This document shows positions 36,113 through 45,004 of a stretch of DNA of 64,000 bases, in pieces. Made by a program: the position numbers and the translations under genes. Within the stretch, counting starts at the first letter, position 1. Every line of letters begins with the position of its first letter. The notes under the pieces were generated by a model, which was given only the letters and a program-made list of their open reading frames with translations, made no database searches and was not told the DNA's origin. The stretch is from a bacterium (GTDB lineage Bacteria > BMS3Abin14), in NCBI GenBank assembly GCA_029210965.1, contig JARGFZ010000001.1:186001-250000 (forward strand). The letters are read 5' to 3'.

Positions 36113-36487
36113 TTAGCGAAGGTGACGAACCACCTTGTCCACAACCTCAACGGCCTTGAACGGTTTGGTGATATACTCCACCGCACCCAGATCTCTGGCC
36201 CTTTGCATATCCTCCCTTGATTTGCGGGCAGTCAGCATAATTACAGGAATATTTGAAGTCGCAGGGTTCTCTTTCAGCTTTTCAAGAACTTCAAACCCGT
36301 CCATCTGGGGCATCATGATGTCCAGAAGGATGAGATCGGGAAGGGTGGCGCCGGCTTTTTCCAAAGCCTCCTTACCGTTAAAGGCAATCTGAACACTCAG
36401 GCCTTTGGATAGAAAAAGGAACTGGAGCATCTGAGTCAGAGATGCCTTATCTTCAACGACAAGTACTGTTTTAACCTCCGCATTCAT
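36113..36487 (-). CDS. Single-domain response regulator
   Basis: A 124-residue CheY-like receiver without an output domain. The acidic pocket (VLVVEDKASL), phospho-acceptor Asp in DLILLDIMMPQMDGFEVL, Thr in VIMLTARKSREDM and Lys in EYITKPFKAVEV are all present. The start at 36487 has GGAGG 7 nt upstream. It is likely the partner of the adjacent histidine kinase, passing its signal on by protein contact. Confidence 0.94.
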   Translation of the reverse strand: MNAEVKTVLVVEDKASLTQMLQFLFLSKGLSVQIAFNGKEALEKAGATLPDLILLDIMMPQMDGFEVLEKLKENPATSNIPVIMLTARKSREDMQRARDLGAVEYITKPFKAVEVVDKVVRHLR

Positions 36488-36530
36488 TAACGAACCTCCG
36501 GAATAAATCCCCATTTAATTGGGCGTTGGT

Positions 36531-36606
36531 GACCTCGTAAAAAATTTCTTCGAACTATTTTGCGAGGCGGCGGATGGCAGAGTATTCGATACCACCCGGG
36601 GATGCA
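36531..36606 (+). repeat. Multi-hairpin dispersed element, worn copy 3
   Basis: CCTCGTAAAA.../TTTTGCGAGG followed by CGGCGGATGGC and TACCACCC as in the copies at 8289 and 24983, but the third hairpin is missing. Confidence 0.55.
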
Positions 36607-36695
36607 CTCAGGGAAAACATCCTGGTCAATGGACTTTATCCAGTATATCAACCTTGTGAACTTATAGCACAAATCAATAGAAGTATGAAAGGAAT

Positions 36696-38423
36696 GTGCG
36701 TGCGAGTATTGCGGCGAACCGTGGATTACGATATGGTATTCGGCCTATGGTTAAAAATACTGTCCAGAAAGTAACGCCTGTGACGAAACCATCAGCCGAA
36801 AGACGAAATTGGGTCGCGAAAAGAGTCAACACCCTTCGCTTTCAGGTGCTGGGAATCGTTATCGCGAGCGTCCTTATCCCCTCCTTTCTGGGGGGCTGGT
36901 TTGCGAGCAGCCGGATCAACGACCTTCTCAGGAACCAGGTCTACGGCCAGATCGAGACCAGGACCCAGAGGATCTCCGAGCAGTTGAGTGACTGGATGAT
37001 GATCAGATCCAGTGAGGTCCAGGCCTTTACAGTTTCGTACCTGCTCAATGAAGATCTGAAAAAACTCCAGGGAAAAACATCAAGAGAGGAAAAGGAAGAT
37101 TCCAGGAAGAATATTCAAAGCTATCTGGCCTACCTGCTGGAAGGAAACAAGTTATTTTCGGAAATCATGATCCTCAACTCGGATGGATCGCCACTTATCG
37201 CACAACCTGTGGAGGACTGGCAAGGGGCAGACAGGGTCCTGGAAGTCCCCGATCAATATCAACTTGTAAGTGAGGTCATGACAAAGAATGGCAGCAGGCT
37301 GATGCTGATCCAGAAGATGGACCTGGGCAGGGGCCTGTCACCGAATTTTTTCGCAGCTATGATGAAGATTGAGCATTTTCAGAACAAGATCGTGGATCTC
37401 GCCCCCGAGGGATCGGTTATCTATCTTCTTGATGCCGAAGGCAATATCAAGGCCGCCAATATTGAACTGGGTGAGGACAGCACAGCTCCGGAAGGGGCCC
37501 TTGCCCTGCTTCAGGAGAAGGAGGAACGCTCTATTTACAGGGGACTCCAGGGTAAAGAGGTTATCGCTACGAGCGCCATGCTGGAAGTACCACGTTGGGG
37601 CGTGGTACTCGAAACCTTAAAGAAAGAAGCTCTTGAGCCCCTGGCCAATTTTCGCCAGCAGATTATTTTTATGGCTCTCGCCCTTGCCGGGCTCTTTCTC
37701 GTTCCCGCTCTGTTACTGGCAAGGGCCCTCATCCTGCCGCTGGAGGAACTGGCCAGGATTTCAAAACGCATCAGATCGGGGAAACCAGGCCTGCTGGTCA
37801 AGAGCAGGATCGGAGGTGAACTGGGAGAGTTCATATCCACCTTCAACAGTATGTCGGTGAGCCTGAAGGACAGTCTGGAGGAGATCACCGCAAGAAATGA
37901 AGACCTGCGCGTGATGAGCATAACGGACCCTCTGACAGGCAGGTACAACAGACGGTATATCGAGGATTACCTTGGGCGGGAACTGAAACTGGCTAACCGG
38001 ACCAAGGATCCTCTTACTATTCTCATGATCGATCTGGACAATTTCAAGGAGTACAACGACACTTACGGTCACATCGCAGGCGACATAGCGCTTAAAGAGC
38101 TTGGGAAGGTACTCGTTCAAACCGTCCGCAAAACAGACGTTGTAGCCCGTTTCGGCGGTGAGGAGTGGATTATCTGTCTCAGTCATACCGACAGTAAGGG
38201 CGGAACCCAGATCGCTGAAAAACTGAGGAAATCAGTGGAAAAAAACGTATTCCAGGTGAAAGACCAGGCAACCTCGATCACCATCAGCATAGGTGTCGCG
38301 ACGGCTCCTGAGGATGGGACCAACTACGCCCAGATCGTCGAAGCGGCTGACACAGCCATGTATCTTGCCAAGGCGAGAGGGCGAAACCAGCTCCAGGTAT
38401 TCACTGGGTCTGGTTCCTCATGA
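36696..38423 (+). CDS. Diguanylate cyclase with periplasmic sensor
   Basis: Up to 575 residues. An N-terminal helix (FQVLGIVIASVLIPSFLGGWF), a periplasmic sensor of about 270 residues (dCache-like by layout), a second helix (IIFMALALAGLFLVPALLLARALIL), a HAMP domain and a C-terminal GGDEF domain with DPLTGRYNRRYIEDYL and MIDLDNFKEYNDTYGH. The active-site loop reads GGEEW rather than GGEEF. The inhibitory RxxD (RKTD) is present. The start is uncertain: GTG at 36696 or ATG at 36747, neither with a strong site. Its last 23 nt overlap the end of the convergent SH3 lipoprotein gene. Confidence 0.9.
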   Translation: MRASIAANRGLRYGIRPMVKNTVQKVTPVTKPSAERRNWVAKRVNTLRFQVLGIVIASVLIPSFLGGWFASSRINDLLRNQVYGQIETRTQRISEQLSDWMMIRSSEVQAFTVSYLLNEDLKKLQGKTSREEKEDSRKNIQSYLAYLLEGNKLFSEIMILNSDGSPLIAQPVEDWQGADRVLEVPDQYQLVSEVMTKNGSRLMLIQKMDLGRGLSPNFFAAMMKIEHFQNKIVDLAPEGSVIYLLDAEGNIKAANIELGEDSTAPEGALALLQEKEERSIYRGLQGKEVIATSAMLEVPRWGVVLETLKKEALEPLANFRQQIIFMALALAGLFLVPALLLARALILPLEELARISKRIRSGKPGLLVKSRIGGELGEFISTFNSMSVSLKDSLEEITARNEDLRVMSITDPLTGRYNRRYIEDYLGRELKLANRTKDPLTILMIDLDNFKEYNDTYGHIAGDIALKELGKVLVQTVRKTDVVARFGGEEWIICLSHTDSKGGTQIAEKLRKSVEKNVFQVKDQATSITISIGVATAPEDGTNYAQIVEAADTAMYLAKARGRNQLQVFTGSGSS

Positions 38424-39156
38424 TCCACCCTGTCTGTCCGGAAGAAGTCTTGACCTTTATCCAGTCCTTTTTCTTCTCAAGCCCGGTGACGGACTCCCCC
38501 CGGTATAGAGAACTGACCTTCTCTGAAGATGGCATGGGGGATATACGCAATGTGGCAATACTGACCCTGATCTTTATCGTGCCCGGATCGGTCTTCTTCA
38601 TCCCTTCATATACCCCGGTGATCAAGTCAAACAGATATGCAGCGCCTCCTGGGTTCCCATTGTCAAGGGCACCCTTCCCTCTGGCCATATAGGATCTGGC
38701 CAGGTCAAGTTCCCCCAGGGCCTCCTCGTTGAAAGCCTCATTTTCCATCCTGTCCAGGATCACCCTGGCCTCTGCGAACATGGCTGAAGCTTCGGCCTGA
38801 GAAGCCATACCCTGGATTCGGGCCCTTATACGTACGACTTCCCGGATGGCATCCTCGCGGGCAGTCTGGGCGATCTCAAGACGTCTTGTCAGGGATTCCC
38901 GCGCAACCTTTTCTGCCTTTAATTTTGCGTTCAGACTGCTGATCTGCCTTTGGAATTCCTTTTTACCAGGTTTTAACGCAGTGGCCTGGTTGTCAGGCTT
39001 CACTTCGGAATTCTGAGCCTTTGAGGATCCATCCACATCAGTTTTTTTGAAGATACCATTGGGTGTGGAACAACCGCTGGTGAAGAGAAGTGCGATGCAA
39101 ACAAGGACAAAGCCAGACTTGATATCCTCGCCCAGGGATGTACGCTGCCCATGCAT
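38401..39156 (-). CDS. SH3-domain lipoprotein with coiled coil
   Basis: About 251 residues from the ATG at 39156. A signal peptide ending in the lipobox LLFTSGC gives a lipid-anchored protein. A coiled coil follows (about residues 65-130, KKEFQRQISSLNAKLKAEKVARESLTRRLEIAQ), then a helical middle with an RSYMARGKGAL repeat-like stretch, and a C-terminal bacterial SH3 domain (about 190-250, LRISPMPSSEKVSSLYRGES to GQTGWI) that often binds peptidoglycan. The frame is open back to 39246, where an ATG overlaps the upstream stop codon, but that would put the lipobox too far in. It is probably an envelope protein of unknown role. Confidence 0.82.
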   Translation of the reverse strand: MHGQRTSLGEDIKSGFVLVCIALLFTSGCSTPNGIFKKTDVDGSSKAQNSEVKPDNQATALKPGKKEFQRQISSLNAKLKAEKVARESLTRRLEIAQTAREDAIREVVRIRARIQGMASQAEASAMFAEARVILDRMENEAFNEEALGELDLARSYMARGKGALDNGNPGGAAYLFDLITGVYEGMKKTDPGTIKIRVSIATLRISPMPSSEKVSSLYRGESVTGLEKKKDWIKVKTSSGQTGWIMRNQTQ

Positions 39157-39242
39157 CCTGTGTGATGGACTTTTTCCGAGCCTATCCCACTTGGCCGGCA
39201 TCTGTTTATATTCATTCCACACAAACCCGATTCCAGCTGCTT

Positions 39243-39953
39243 TCATTCCTCGATCCTTTTCAGGAGCATGCGCACCGCCTCACGCAGTAAATCCCCATCC
39301 CTGCTGCGTAAAACGATTTTCACCCGGTGGTCGATCGCTTCCATCTGGGGGTAGGAACCAACCTTAACCGAAGGGTACATCTCCTGAACGGCCTCAAGAT
39401 GGTGAGCGATCTCAGACTCCCTCAACATGGTACGAACAACCTCTGTTTGAAATGCTATTCCGCTGAGTTTTGTTTCCAGCACTCCGATCATGGATTTAAC
39501 AAGGCTGGGGATACCCGGAAGAACCAGGAAGTTTGCAACAATGAAACCGGGAGCCGCTGTGAGCTCATTGGTGACGAGTTCGGCACCCTCCGGTACCAGG
39601 GCGAGTTCCCTGACTCTGGGCGAAAGAGGTAAGCCAATGCGGTTTTCAAGTGCCTTTATCGCCTCTGGGGCTTCAACGAGAACTCTTCCCACAATCCGGC
39701 TCACGACCTGCTTGGTCAGATCGTCGTGAGTAGCACCGATCCCGCCAGTGGTCACCACCCAATCAAAACGCTCCTTCATCCAGGTGAGGTGCTCAAACAT
39801 AAATTCAGGATCATCCGGCAGAACACAGACGTAGGGAAGGTCAGCTCCCAGGCGGAATACCTCCCGGCTGACGATACTGATATTCAGGTCCTTCACCTCG
39901 CCGAGAAGAACCTCATCACCTATGACGGCAAGGGCAACGGTTGATATTTTCAT
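39243..39953 (-). CDS. MoCF/CinA-N-domain protein
   Basis: About 236 residues matching the molybdopterin-binding fold shared by MogA/MoaB and the N-terminal half of CinA. Marks are VIGDEVLLGEVKDLNISIVSREV, TTGGIGATHDDLTKQVV and LVLPGIPSLVKSMI. The CinA C-terminal deamidase domain is absent, so it is a stand-alone domain like many proteins annotated as competence/damage-inducible protein A. The ATG at 39953 has GGAG close upstream. Its substrate could be molybdopterin or an ADP-ribose-type pyrophosphate; the sequence does not decide. Confidence 0.82.
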   Translation of the reverse strand: MKISTVALAVIGDEVLLGEVKDLNISIVSREVFRLGADLPYVCVLPDDPEFMFEHLTWMKERFDWVVTTGGIGATHDDLTKQVVSRIVGRVLVEAPEAIKALENRIGLPLSPRVRELALVPEGAELVTNELTAAPGFIVANFLVLPGIPSLVKSMIGVLETKLSGIAFQTEVVRTMLRESEIAHHLEAVQEMYPSVKVGSYPQMEAIDHRVKIVLRSRDGDLLREAVRMLLKRIEE

Positions 39954-40197
39954 ATGCTCCAATTCAAAAATAACAGGTGAAATATGAAACGTTATAGAGC
40001 GGGCAGAAGGATATCAAGACATCTTACTTTTCACTACAATTTATTTTCTATTTTCCGCCCTCAACTTTACATGGCAAATATAGCACTATTTTCATTTTTG
40101 CAAAATACCCCATTTCGACCGTTTATTCACCCCCTTTACTGCCTTTCCGGTTTGACACGCCCCATGAATTGGGCTAACTTGGCGGGACTTTGAAAGG

Positions 40198-40350
40198 GTC
40201 GCAAAAAGTCCATTCGTGGCTTTTTGCTCCACGGAAAGCGAAAAACGTGGTTTTCACTTTCCTCACGAAAACTGTTGATAATCGCCAAAGTCCGCGCTGG
40301 CCTTTTGGCTCAACGGAAAGGGAAAAGCGTCGTTTCCCCTTTCCTCACGG
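40198..40350 (-). repeat. R1 two-hairpin elements, copies 2 and 3 (inverted)
   Basis: Copy 2 (40198-40267) and copy 3 (40281-40350) read on the minus strand as GGAAAGNG.../CNCTTTCC hairpin, GTGGAGC or GTTGAGC, then AAAAGGCC/GGACTTT hairpin and GCGA. They mirror copies 4 and 5 on the other side of purM. Confidence 0.8.
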
Positions 40351-40363
40351 ATCGCTAACATGA

Positions 40364-40440
40364 TTCCCGGTCATCGATCCGGGCGCCGTTCACAGGCGCA
40401 TTGGTCATTGATTCGGGCGCCCCACTCGAGGCGCGTTGAT
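40364..40440 (-). repeat. GCGCC element (family R2), left side of purM
   Basis: On the minus strand two units of GCGCCT...GGCGCCCGGATCRATGA type. They are the inverted counterpart of the units at 41587-41691. Confidence 0.75.
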
Positions 40441-40519
40441 GACTTTTAGCGAAGTCCATCAACTTTGGCCGGTTTAATAATATAGGGTCCGGCCCTTTAC
40501 CCCTACAGAAGCCTCATCC

Positions 40520-41563
40520 ATGAAAGAAACTCGGTACTCAGACGCAGGCGTCGATATTTCAGCTGCCAACGAAGCCAAAAAGCGGATCACCTCCGCCGTA
40601 AAGGCTACCCACGGCCCGCAAGTCCTGGGAGGGATCGGTGGTTTTGGCGGCCTCTTTTCCACAAAGGGTTTTCCCCCGGATCCAGTCCTTGTTTCCAGTA
40701 TCGATGGAGTGGGCACAAAACTCAAGATCGCGTTTCTCCTCGATAAACACGAAACTGTGGGAGAAGATATTGTTAACCACTGTGTTAACGACATTCTTGT
40801 ACAGGGAGCCCGCCCTCTGTTCTTCATGGACTATCTCGCCACCGGAAAACTTGAACCCGAAACCATCGAAAAGGTGGTGAAGGGGATCGCCCGCGCCTGT
40901 ATACGTAACGAATGCGCACTTCTTGGCGGCGAGACGGCCGAAATGCCCGGATTCTACAGTGAAGGAGAGTACGATCTGGCCGGCACCATTGTAGGTGTGG
41001 TCAGTCGTGGGTCCATTCTTACCGGGGAGGCCATCGAGAGTGGCGATACAGTCCTGGGCCTGGCGTCATCGGGACTTCACACCAACGGATATTCCCTGGC
41101 AAGGAAGGTACTTCTCGAAATGGCACAACTCTCCCTGGAGAAATCCAATTCCGACCTGGGACGATCGCTGGGAGAAGAGCTGCTCCAGCCTCATCGCTCA
41201 TACTCACCCTCCATCCTGCCCCTGACCAATAAAAACCTGATCCGGGGGATGGTTCACATTACCGGAGGCGGATTCGGCGGCAACATACCGAGGGTGGTCC
41301 CGGACCGTTATAAGACGGTGATAGACAAGGGATCCTGGGATGTCCTGCCCATCTTCGATCTCATCGCCCGTCTCGGCAACGTTCCAGAGGATGAGATGTA
41401 TTTGACCTTCAACATGGGTATTGGGCTTATCGTCATCGTGGCCCATAAAAACGCAAAAAAGGTGGAAGAGGAACTCAGGGCGGCCGGTGAGACCGTTTAT
41501 CGGATCGGGCGCGTCGAAAACAGGGAACCTGATGAGGAGCCTGTCTTTTTCACAAAAGATTGA
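40520..41563 (+). CDS. purM: Phosphoribosylformylglycinamidine cyclo-ligase
   Basis: AIR synthetase, which closes the imidazole ring in purine synthesis with ATP. The 347 residues are of normal length. Visible marks are YSDAGVDISAANEA, SSIDGVGTKLKIAF, NHCVNDILVQGARPLFFMDYLA, LLGGETAEMPGFY, GLASSGLHTNGYSLAR and HITGGGFGGNIPRV. The ATG is clear from homology although the upstream ribosome binding site is weak. purN follows on the same strand after 313 nt. The gene is bracketed by mirror-image composite repeats. Confidence 0.98.
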   Translation: MKETRYSDAGVDISAANEAKKRITSAVKATHGPQVLGGIGGFGGLFSTKGFPPDPVLVSSIDGVGTKLKIAFLLDKHETVGEDIVNHCVNDILVQGARPLFFMDYLATGKLEPETIEKVVKGIARACIRNECALLGGETAEMPGFYSEGEYDLAGTIVGVVSRGSILTGEAIESGDTVLGLASSGLHTNGYSLARKVLLEMAQLSLEKSNSDLGRSLGEELLQPHRSYSPSILPLTNKNLIRGMVHITGGGFGGNIPRVVPDRYKTVIDKGSWDVLPIFDLIARLGNVPEDEMYLTFNMGIGLIVIVAHKNAKKVEEELRAAGETVYRIGRVENREPDEEPVFFTKD

Positions 41564-41586
41564 CGGACTCGTAAAACGTCCATCAA

Positions 41587-41691
41587 AGCGCCCCGTTTGG
41601 GCGCCCGGATCAATGAACAGCCGCGCCTGAGAGAGGCGCCCGGATCAGTGAACAGCCGCGCCTGGGAGAGGCGCCCGGATCGAGTACCAAA
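41587..41691 (+). repeat. GCGCC element (family R2), right side of purM
   Basis: About three units of 36-37 nt built from GCGCCCGGATCARTGAAC and AGCCGCGCCTGNGAGAG. Inverted units lie at 40364-40440. Confidence 0.85.
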
Positions 41692-41708
41692 GGCTGTGTG
41701 TTCGATCC

Positions 41709-41862
41709 GTGGGGGAACCGAAAACCACGCTTTTCGGTTCCCGTTGAACCAAAGTCTCGCACAGACTTTGGTGATATATAAGCAGTCTCCGTGAGGGGAG
41801 GGAAAACCGCGTTTTTCCCTTTCCGTGGAGCAAAAGTCCCGTTAGGACTTTTGCGACCCTAT
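41709..41862 (+). repeat. R1 two-hairpin elements, copies 4 and 5
   Basis: Copy 4 (41709-41775) keeps both hairpins with changed sequence (GGGAACCGAAAA with TTTTCGGTTCCC; CCAAAGTCT with AGACTTTGG). Copy 5 (41789-41862) is close to the copy before msrA and ends 15 nt before purN. With R2 they fill the purM-purN gap. Confidence 0.85.
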
Positions 41863-41876
41863 TTAAGGATACCGGT

Positions 41877-42500
41877 ATGAAAAAGATCGCTGTTCTTGTC
41901 TCCGGCGGGGGAAGTAATCTCCAGTCCATCATCGACTCGGTGGAGTCAGGGTATCTTAACATCAAGATCGCGGTGGTCTTGAGCAACAAGGAAGAGGCAT
42001 ACGGGCTGACCAGGGCTAAAAACCACGGGATCCCCACCCAGGTTATCAGTCACGGGGATTTCAATAGCAGGGAAGAGTTTGAGAACAGACTTATCGAGGT
42101 CCTGGATGGGTACGGTGTGGAGCTGGTGGTCCTGGCCGGGTTCATGCGTGTCCTCACACCACTTTTTGTAAAGCACTACCATCACAGGATCATAAATATC
42201 CACCCTGCTATTTTGCCGGCATTTCCCGGTACCCACGGGCAAAAGCAAGCCCTGGATTACGGCGTGCGTTTCTCGGGCTGCACAACCCACTTTGTTGATG
42301 AAGGTACCGATACGGGGCCTATCATTATTCAGGCAATAGTGCCGGTTCTTCCCGATGACACCGAGGAATCTCTCGGCTTACGCATACTGAGGGAGGAGCA
42401 CCGCATTTTTCCCGAATCCCTTAAGCTGTGGTCCGAGGGGAGAACCCTCATTGAAGGGCGCAAAGTGAAGATTTTGCAGAACAAATCAGCGGAGGCGTAA
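41877..42500 (+). CDS. purN: Phosphoribosylglycinamide formyltransferase
   Basis: GART adds a formyl group from 10-formyl-THF to GAR in purine synthesis. The 207 residues start MKKIAVLVSGGGSNLQSIID. The catalytic Asn-His-Asp set is visible in HHRIINIHPAILPAFPGTHG, GCTTHFVDEGTDTGPII and the LAGFMRVL loop before it. AAGGAT lies before the ATG. It follows purM and precedes a flavoprotein-like gene by 9 nt, so the latter is likely co-transcribed. Confidence 0.98.
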   Translation: MKKIAVLVSGGGSNLQSIIDSVESGYLNIKIAVVLSNKEEAYGLTRAKNHGIPTQVISHGDFNSREEFENRLIEVLDGYGVELVVLAGFMRVLTPLFVKHYHHRIINIHPAILPAFPGTHGQKQALDYGVRFSGCTTHFVDEGTDTGPIIIQAIVPVLPDDTEESLGLRILREEHRIFPESLKLWSEGRTLIEGRKVKILQNKSAEA

Positions 42501-42509
42501 GCCAGACAC

Positions 42510-43961
42510 ATGACAGTTCCCTATCACCTCACCATTATCGGCACCAGGTTCCCCCAGCTAGCCCTGGGTACCCTCCTCGCTAAACGCGGTCGGAGGGTGC
42601 TTATCGTTGACAACCTTGACGCTGAATCAGCCTCTGAAAGATCCGGGATAGAAGGGTACCGGTTCAGGAAACGGCCTATTCCCATGTGTGGGCTCGACAC
42701 AGGCGGTTTTTTGAGAATGTTCCTGAACGAGATCGGTATAGGGCGTGTGCTTGTCAACGAAACCTATCCCCTGAACGAGGTCAGTTACCAGGTAGTCCTT
42801 CCCCGTCATCGTCTGAACATTTACCCCGAGAGAGATCGTCTTCTGGCTGAGATCGCTCGGGAATTTCCCGAAAACCTGGACACGATAAGAGAGTTATATG
42901 AGGAATGGGATACCATTGCCTCGAACTGGTATGGCGGACAGGACAACCTCGAAGATCTTGAGAAAGGCTGGCTCCAGACTGCTGGAATTACCCAGAAGCT
43001 GAAGGGGTTTTTCCACGCCAGGAAAATGGGCGACAAGATCAGGGCCTTTGACACCTCGAGTCCTGAAAAAGCTTTTTTCTCCCTGCAGCACCACTTCCTG
43101 GGCGCCTTCTCACTGGCGGCAGACATCCCCCCCCTACCGGGCGCTCTCATACACAGCGTTGGCAGAAGAGGTACCTATCAGGAGACTACCGGGACCGGAG
43201 GGTTGAAGACACTCATGCTCCAGAGATTTCAGGAATACGGCGGGGAACTGCAGGAGGATGCCCAGGTCTCATCCATCGCCACTAATTTCAGAGAGGGGCT
43301 GTCACTGGAGCTGTCCAATGGACAGAGAGTTCACACGAGGTCCATTTCCACCACCGACGGGATAGCAGCCAACATGGACGGCCTTTTTCAGAAAGTCCCA
43401 GCGATGCCCCTCAAGGGACCATCGCCGATCCACCCGGTTCGGTTTTACCTGGGCATCGAGGACAGGATCGTGCCGGAGGCCATGGAGGACAATCTGTTTC
43501 TCATGAGAGAGGACAACGGCGGGCCGTTTAAAATGAAGAGCTGCTACCTGGCTCTCAGCCCGGCAGGATCGGATATGGCTCCGGAAGGGAAAAGATCGGT
43601 CACCGTCACTTCTTTCCTTTCACAAGAGGAACTCAAGAACATAGGACCTGACGACATACCGGCTATACGGGAGGATCTTCTGCAGGCTCTCGAGGCTGTG
43701 ATACCATTTCTAAGTGAGGGGCTGACAGCTTTCTCCAGCGACCTTGACCCGGATGACGACTACAGGTTATCCAGGGCCCTGCCCACCGGAGTCGCTGCCT
43801 GGAGTCCAGGGATCATCGGGCGCATGGCCATCACCACCAGACTCAGGGGTAGAGCATCCATCATAAGTCCCACACCATGGGAACTTGGCATTGAGGGCGA
43901 GGCTTTGGCCGCCCTGGCCGCAGCCGGAACCCTTAAAAAAGCTCTAGGTGTAGATATTTGA
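42510..43961 (+). CDS. Flavin-amine-oxidase/phytoene-desaturase-like protein
   Basis: A 483-residue protein with an N-terminal Rossmann-type segment YHLTIIGTRFPQLALGTLLA followed by KRGRRVLIVDN, the layout of an FAD-binding domain, and a C-terminal LRGRASIISPTPWELGIEGEALAALAAAG helix as in the phytoene desaturase/NAD(P)-binding oxidoreductase group. The classical GxGxxG dinucleotide loop is poorly kept (GTRFPQ), so FAD binding may be altered or lost. The middle is soluble and shows no membrane segment. It follows purN by 9 nt. Substrate and reaction are unknown. Confidence 0.6.
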   Translation: MTVPYHLTIIGTRFPQLALGTLLAKRGRRVLIVDNLDAESASERSGIEGYRFRKRPIPMCGLDTGGFLRMFLNEIGIGRVLVNETYPLNEVSYQVVLPRHRLNIYPERDRLLAEIAREFPENLDTIRELYEEWDTIASNWYGGQDNLEDLEKGWLQTAGITQKLKGFFHARKMGDKIRAFDTSSPEKAFFSLQHHFLGAFSLAADIPPLPGALIHSVGRRGTYQETTGTGGLKTLMLQRFQEYGGELQEDAQVSSIATNFREGLSLELSNGQRVHTRSISTTDGIAANMDGLFQKVPAMPLKGPSPIHPVRFYLGIEDRIVPEAMEDNLFLMREDNGGPFKMKSCYLALSPAGSDMAPEGKRSVTVTSFLSQEELKNIGPDDIPAIREDLLQALEAVIPFLSEGLTAFSSDLDPDDDYRLSRALPTGVAAWSPGIIGRMAITTRLRGRASIISPTPWELGIEGEALAALAAAGTLKKALGVDI

Positions 43962-44067
43962 AAACCTCGCTAAAAAGCTCTTCGAGCTTTCTGAAGGGCA
44001 GTCACATTCATGGATGGGACTGTTTTAATAACTATTTGCGACTCAATTAATATTGAGGTTTGGCGTC

Positions 44068-44886
44068 ATGGGAAATAAACTTCTGAGGCTACCTGCAGTG
44101 GCGGGCCGCTTCTACTCAGGCACCCCACAAGATCTAAAGAGTGAAGTTACCGGGTACCTTTCAGGCGGTCTGATCCCTGAAAAGGCCATTGGCGCGATCA
44201 TGCCTCATGCGGGATACGTCTACTCCGGCGCTGTTGCCGGGGAAACTGCTGCAGCAATCCGGATCCCCCGTGAAGTAATCGTCCTGGGTCCCAACCACAC
44301 AGGCCTGGGAGCCGCCGTCTCCGTTTACCCGGGAGGGCACTGGCGCATGCCTTTCGGTGATGTTCCGGTTAACGAATCCCTGGCACGCCAGATACTCGAT
44401 GAAAGCGAGCTCCCGGTCCCTGACGAGATGGCCCACGTAAAGGAACATTCCCTGGAGGTCATCCTGCCGTTCCTTTATTATGCCGGCGGAGAGAACCTTT
44501 CCTTCGTGCCCATCACCTTGTCCACGATCAGCAGGGACGAGTGTCGAGCCCTGGGCGAGGCTCTATCCCGGGTCATCGCCAACCGTAATGAGGAGATCCT
44601 CCTCGTTTCCAGCTCTGACATGACACACTATGAAAGCTACGATTCGGCAAAGGCCAAGGATTCGGACGCCATATCCAGGATCCTGGATATGGACCCGGAC
44701 GGGTTGATGGAAGTTGTGAGCCGCCGCCGCATAACCATGTGCGGTATCATACCGACGGTAGTCATGCTTTACGCTGCCATCGCCCTGGGCGCCACGAAGG
44801 CACGGCTTGTCAGGTACGCCACCTCGGGAGAGGTAAGCGGGGACTACGAAAAAGTCGTGGGATACGCCGGGATCATAGTTAACTAG
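44068..44886 (+). CDS. amrB: AmmeMemoRadiSam system protein B
   Basis: A MEMO1-family protein of about 272 residues, structurally related to extradiol dioxygenases. Marks are LRLPAVAGRFYSG, MPHAGYVYSGAVAGETAAAI, VILGPNHTG-like VLGPNHTGLG, AHVKEHSLEVILPFL, SSSDMTHYESYD and MCGIIPTVVMLYAA. In other genomes it occurs with an AMMECR1 protein and a radical SAM protein; neither partner is in this window. The ATG at 44068 has GAGG 9 nt upstream and is preferred to TTG 44053. Confidence 0.9.
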   Translation: MGNKLLRLPAVAGRFYSGTPQDLKSEVTGYLSGGLIPEKAIGAIMPHAGYVYSGAVAGETAAAIRIPREVIVLGPNHTGLGAAVSVYPGGHWRMPFGDVPVNESLARQILDESELPVPDEMAHVKEHSLEVILPFLYYAGGENLSFVPITLSTISRDECRALGEALSRVIANRNEEILLVSSSDMTHYESYDSAKAKDSDAISRILDMDPDGLMEVVSRRRITMCGIIPTVVMLYAAIALGATKARLVRYATSGEVSGDYEKVVGYAGIIVN

Positions 44887-44890
44887 CACA

Positions 44891-44918
44891 CAGGACGCAG
44901 GACGCAGCACGCAGCACA
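44891..44918. repeat. Heptamer array, unit CAGSACG, 4 copies
   Basis: CAGGACG, CAGGACG, CAGCACG, CAGCACA directly after the amrB stop codon. Confidence 0.88.
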
Positions 44919-45004
44919 CAGCGAACCAAACAGATCTCAAGAGTTTGACCTGCTGTATAAAAACTGTTAATCCCTCCAAACGATGTTTATTGATAAAGAA
45001 GGTT

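Larger units (their letters stand above)
39963..40519. other. Divergent intergenic region before purM
   Basis: No gene is visible in these 557 nt. The right half is filled by two inverted R1 hairpin elements (40198-40350) and a GCGCC-rich element (40364-40440). A T/A-rich stretch at 40020-40130 may hold promoters, but I cannot name a convincing pair. Confidence 0.6.

Noticed and set aside
40198-41862. Insertion sequence or composite transposon carrying purM
   Set aside because: The arms are inverted and repeated, but there is no transposase and no target duplication was recognised. Kept only as a finding about the repeats.
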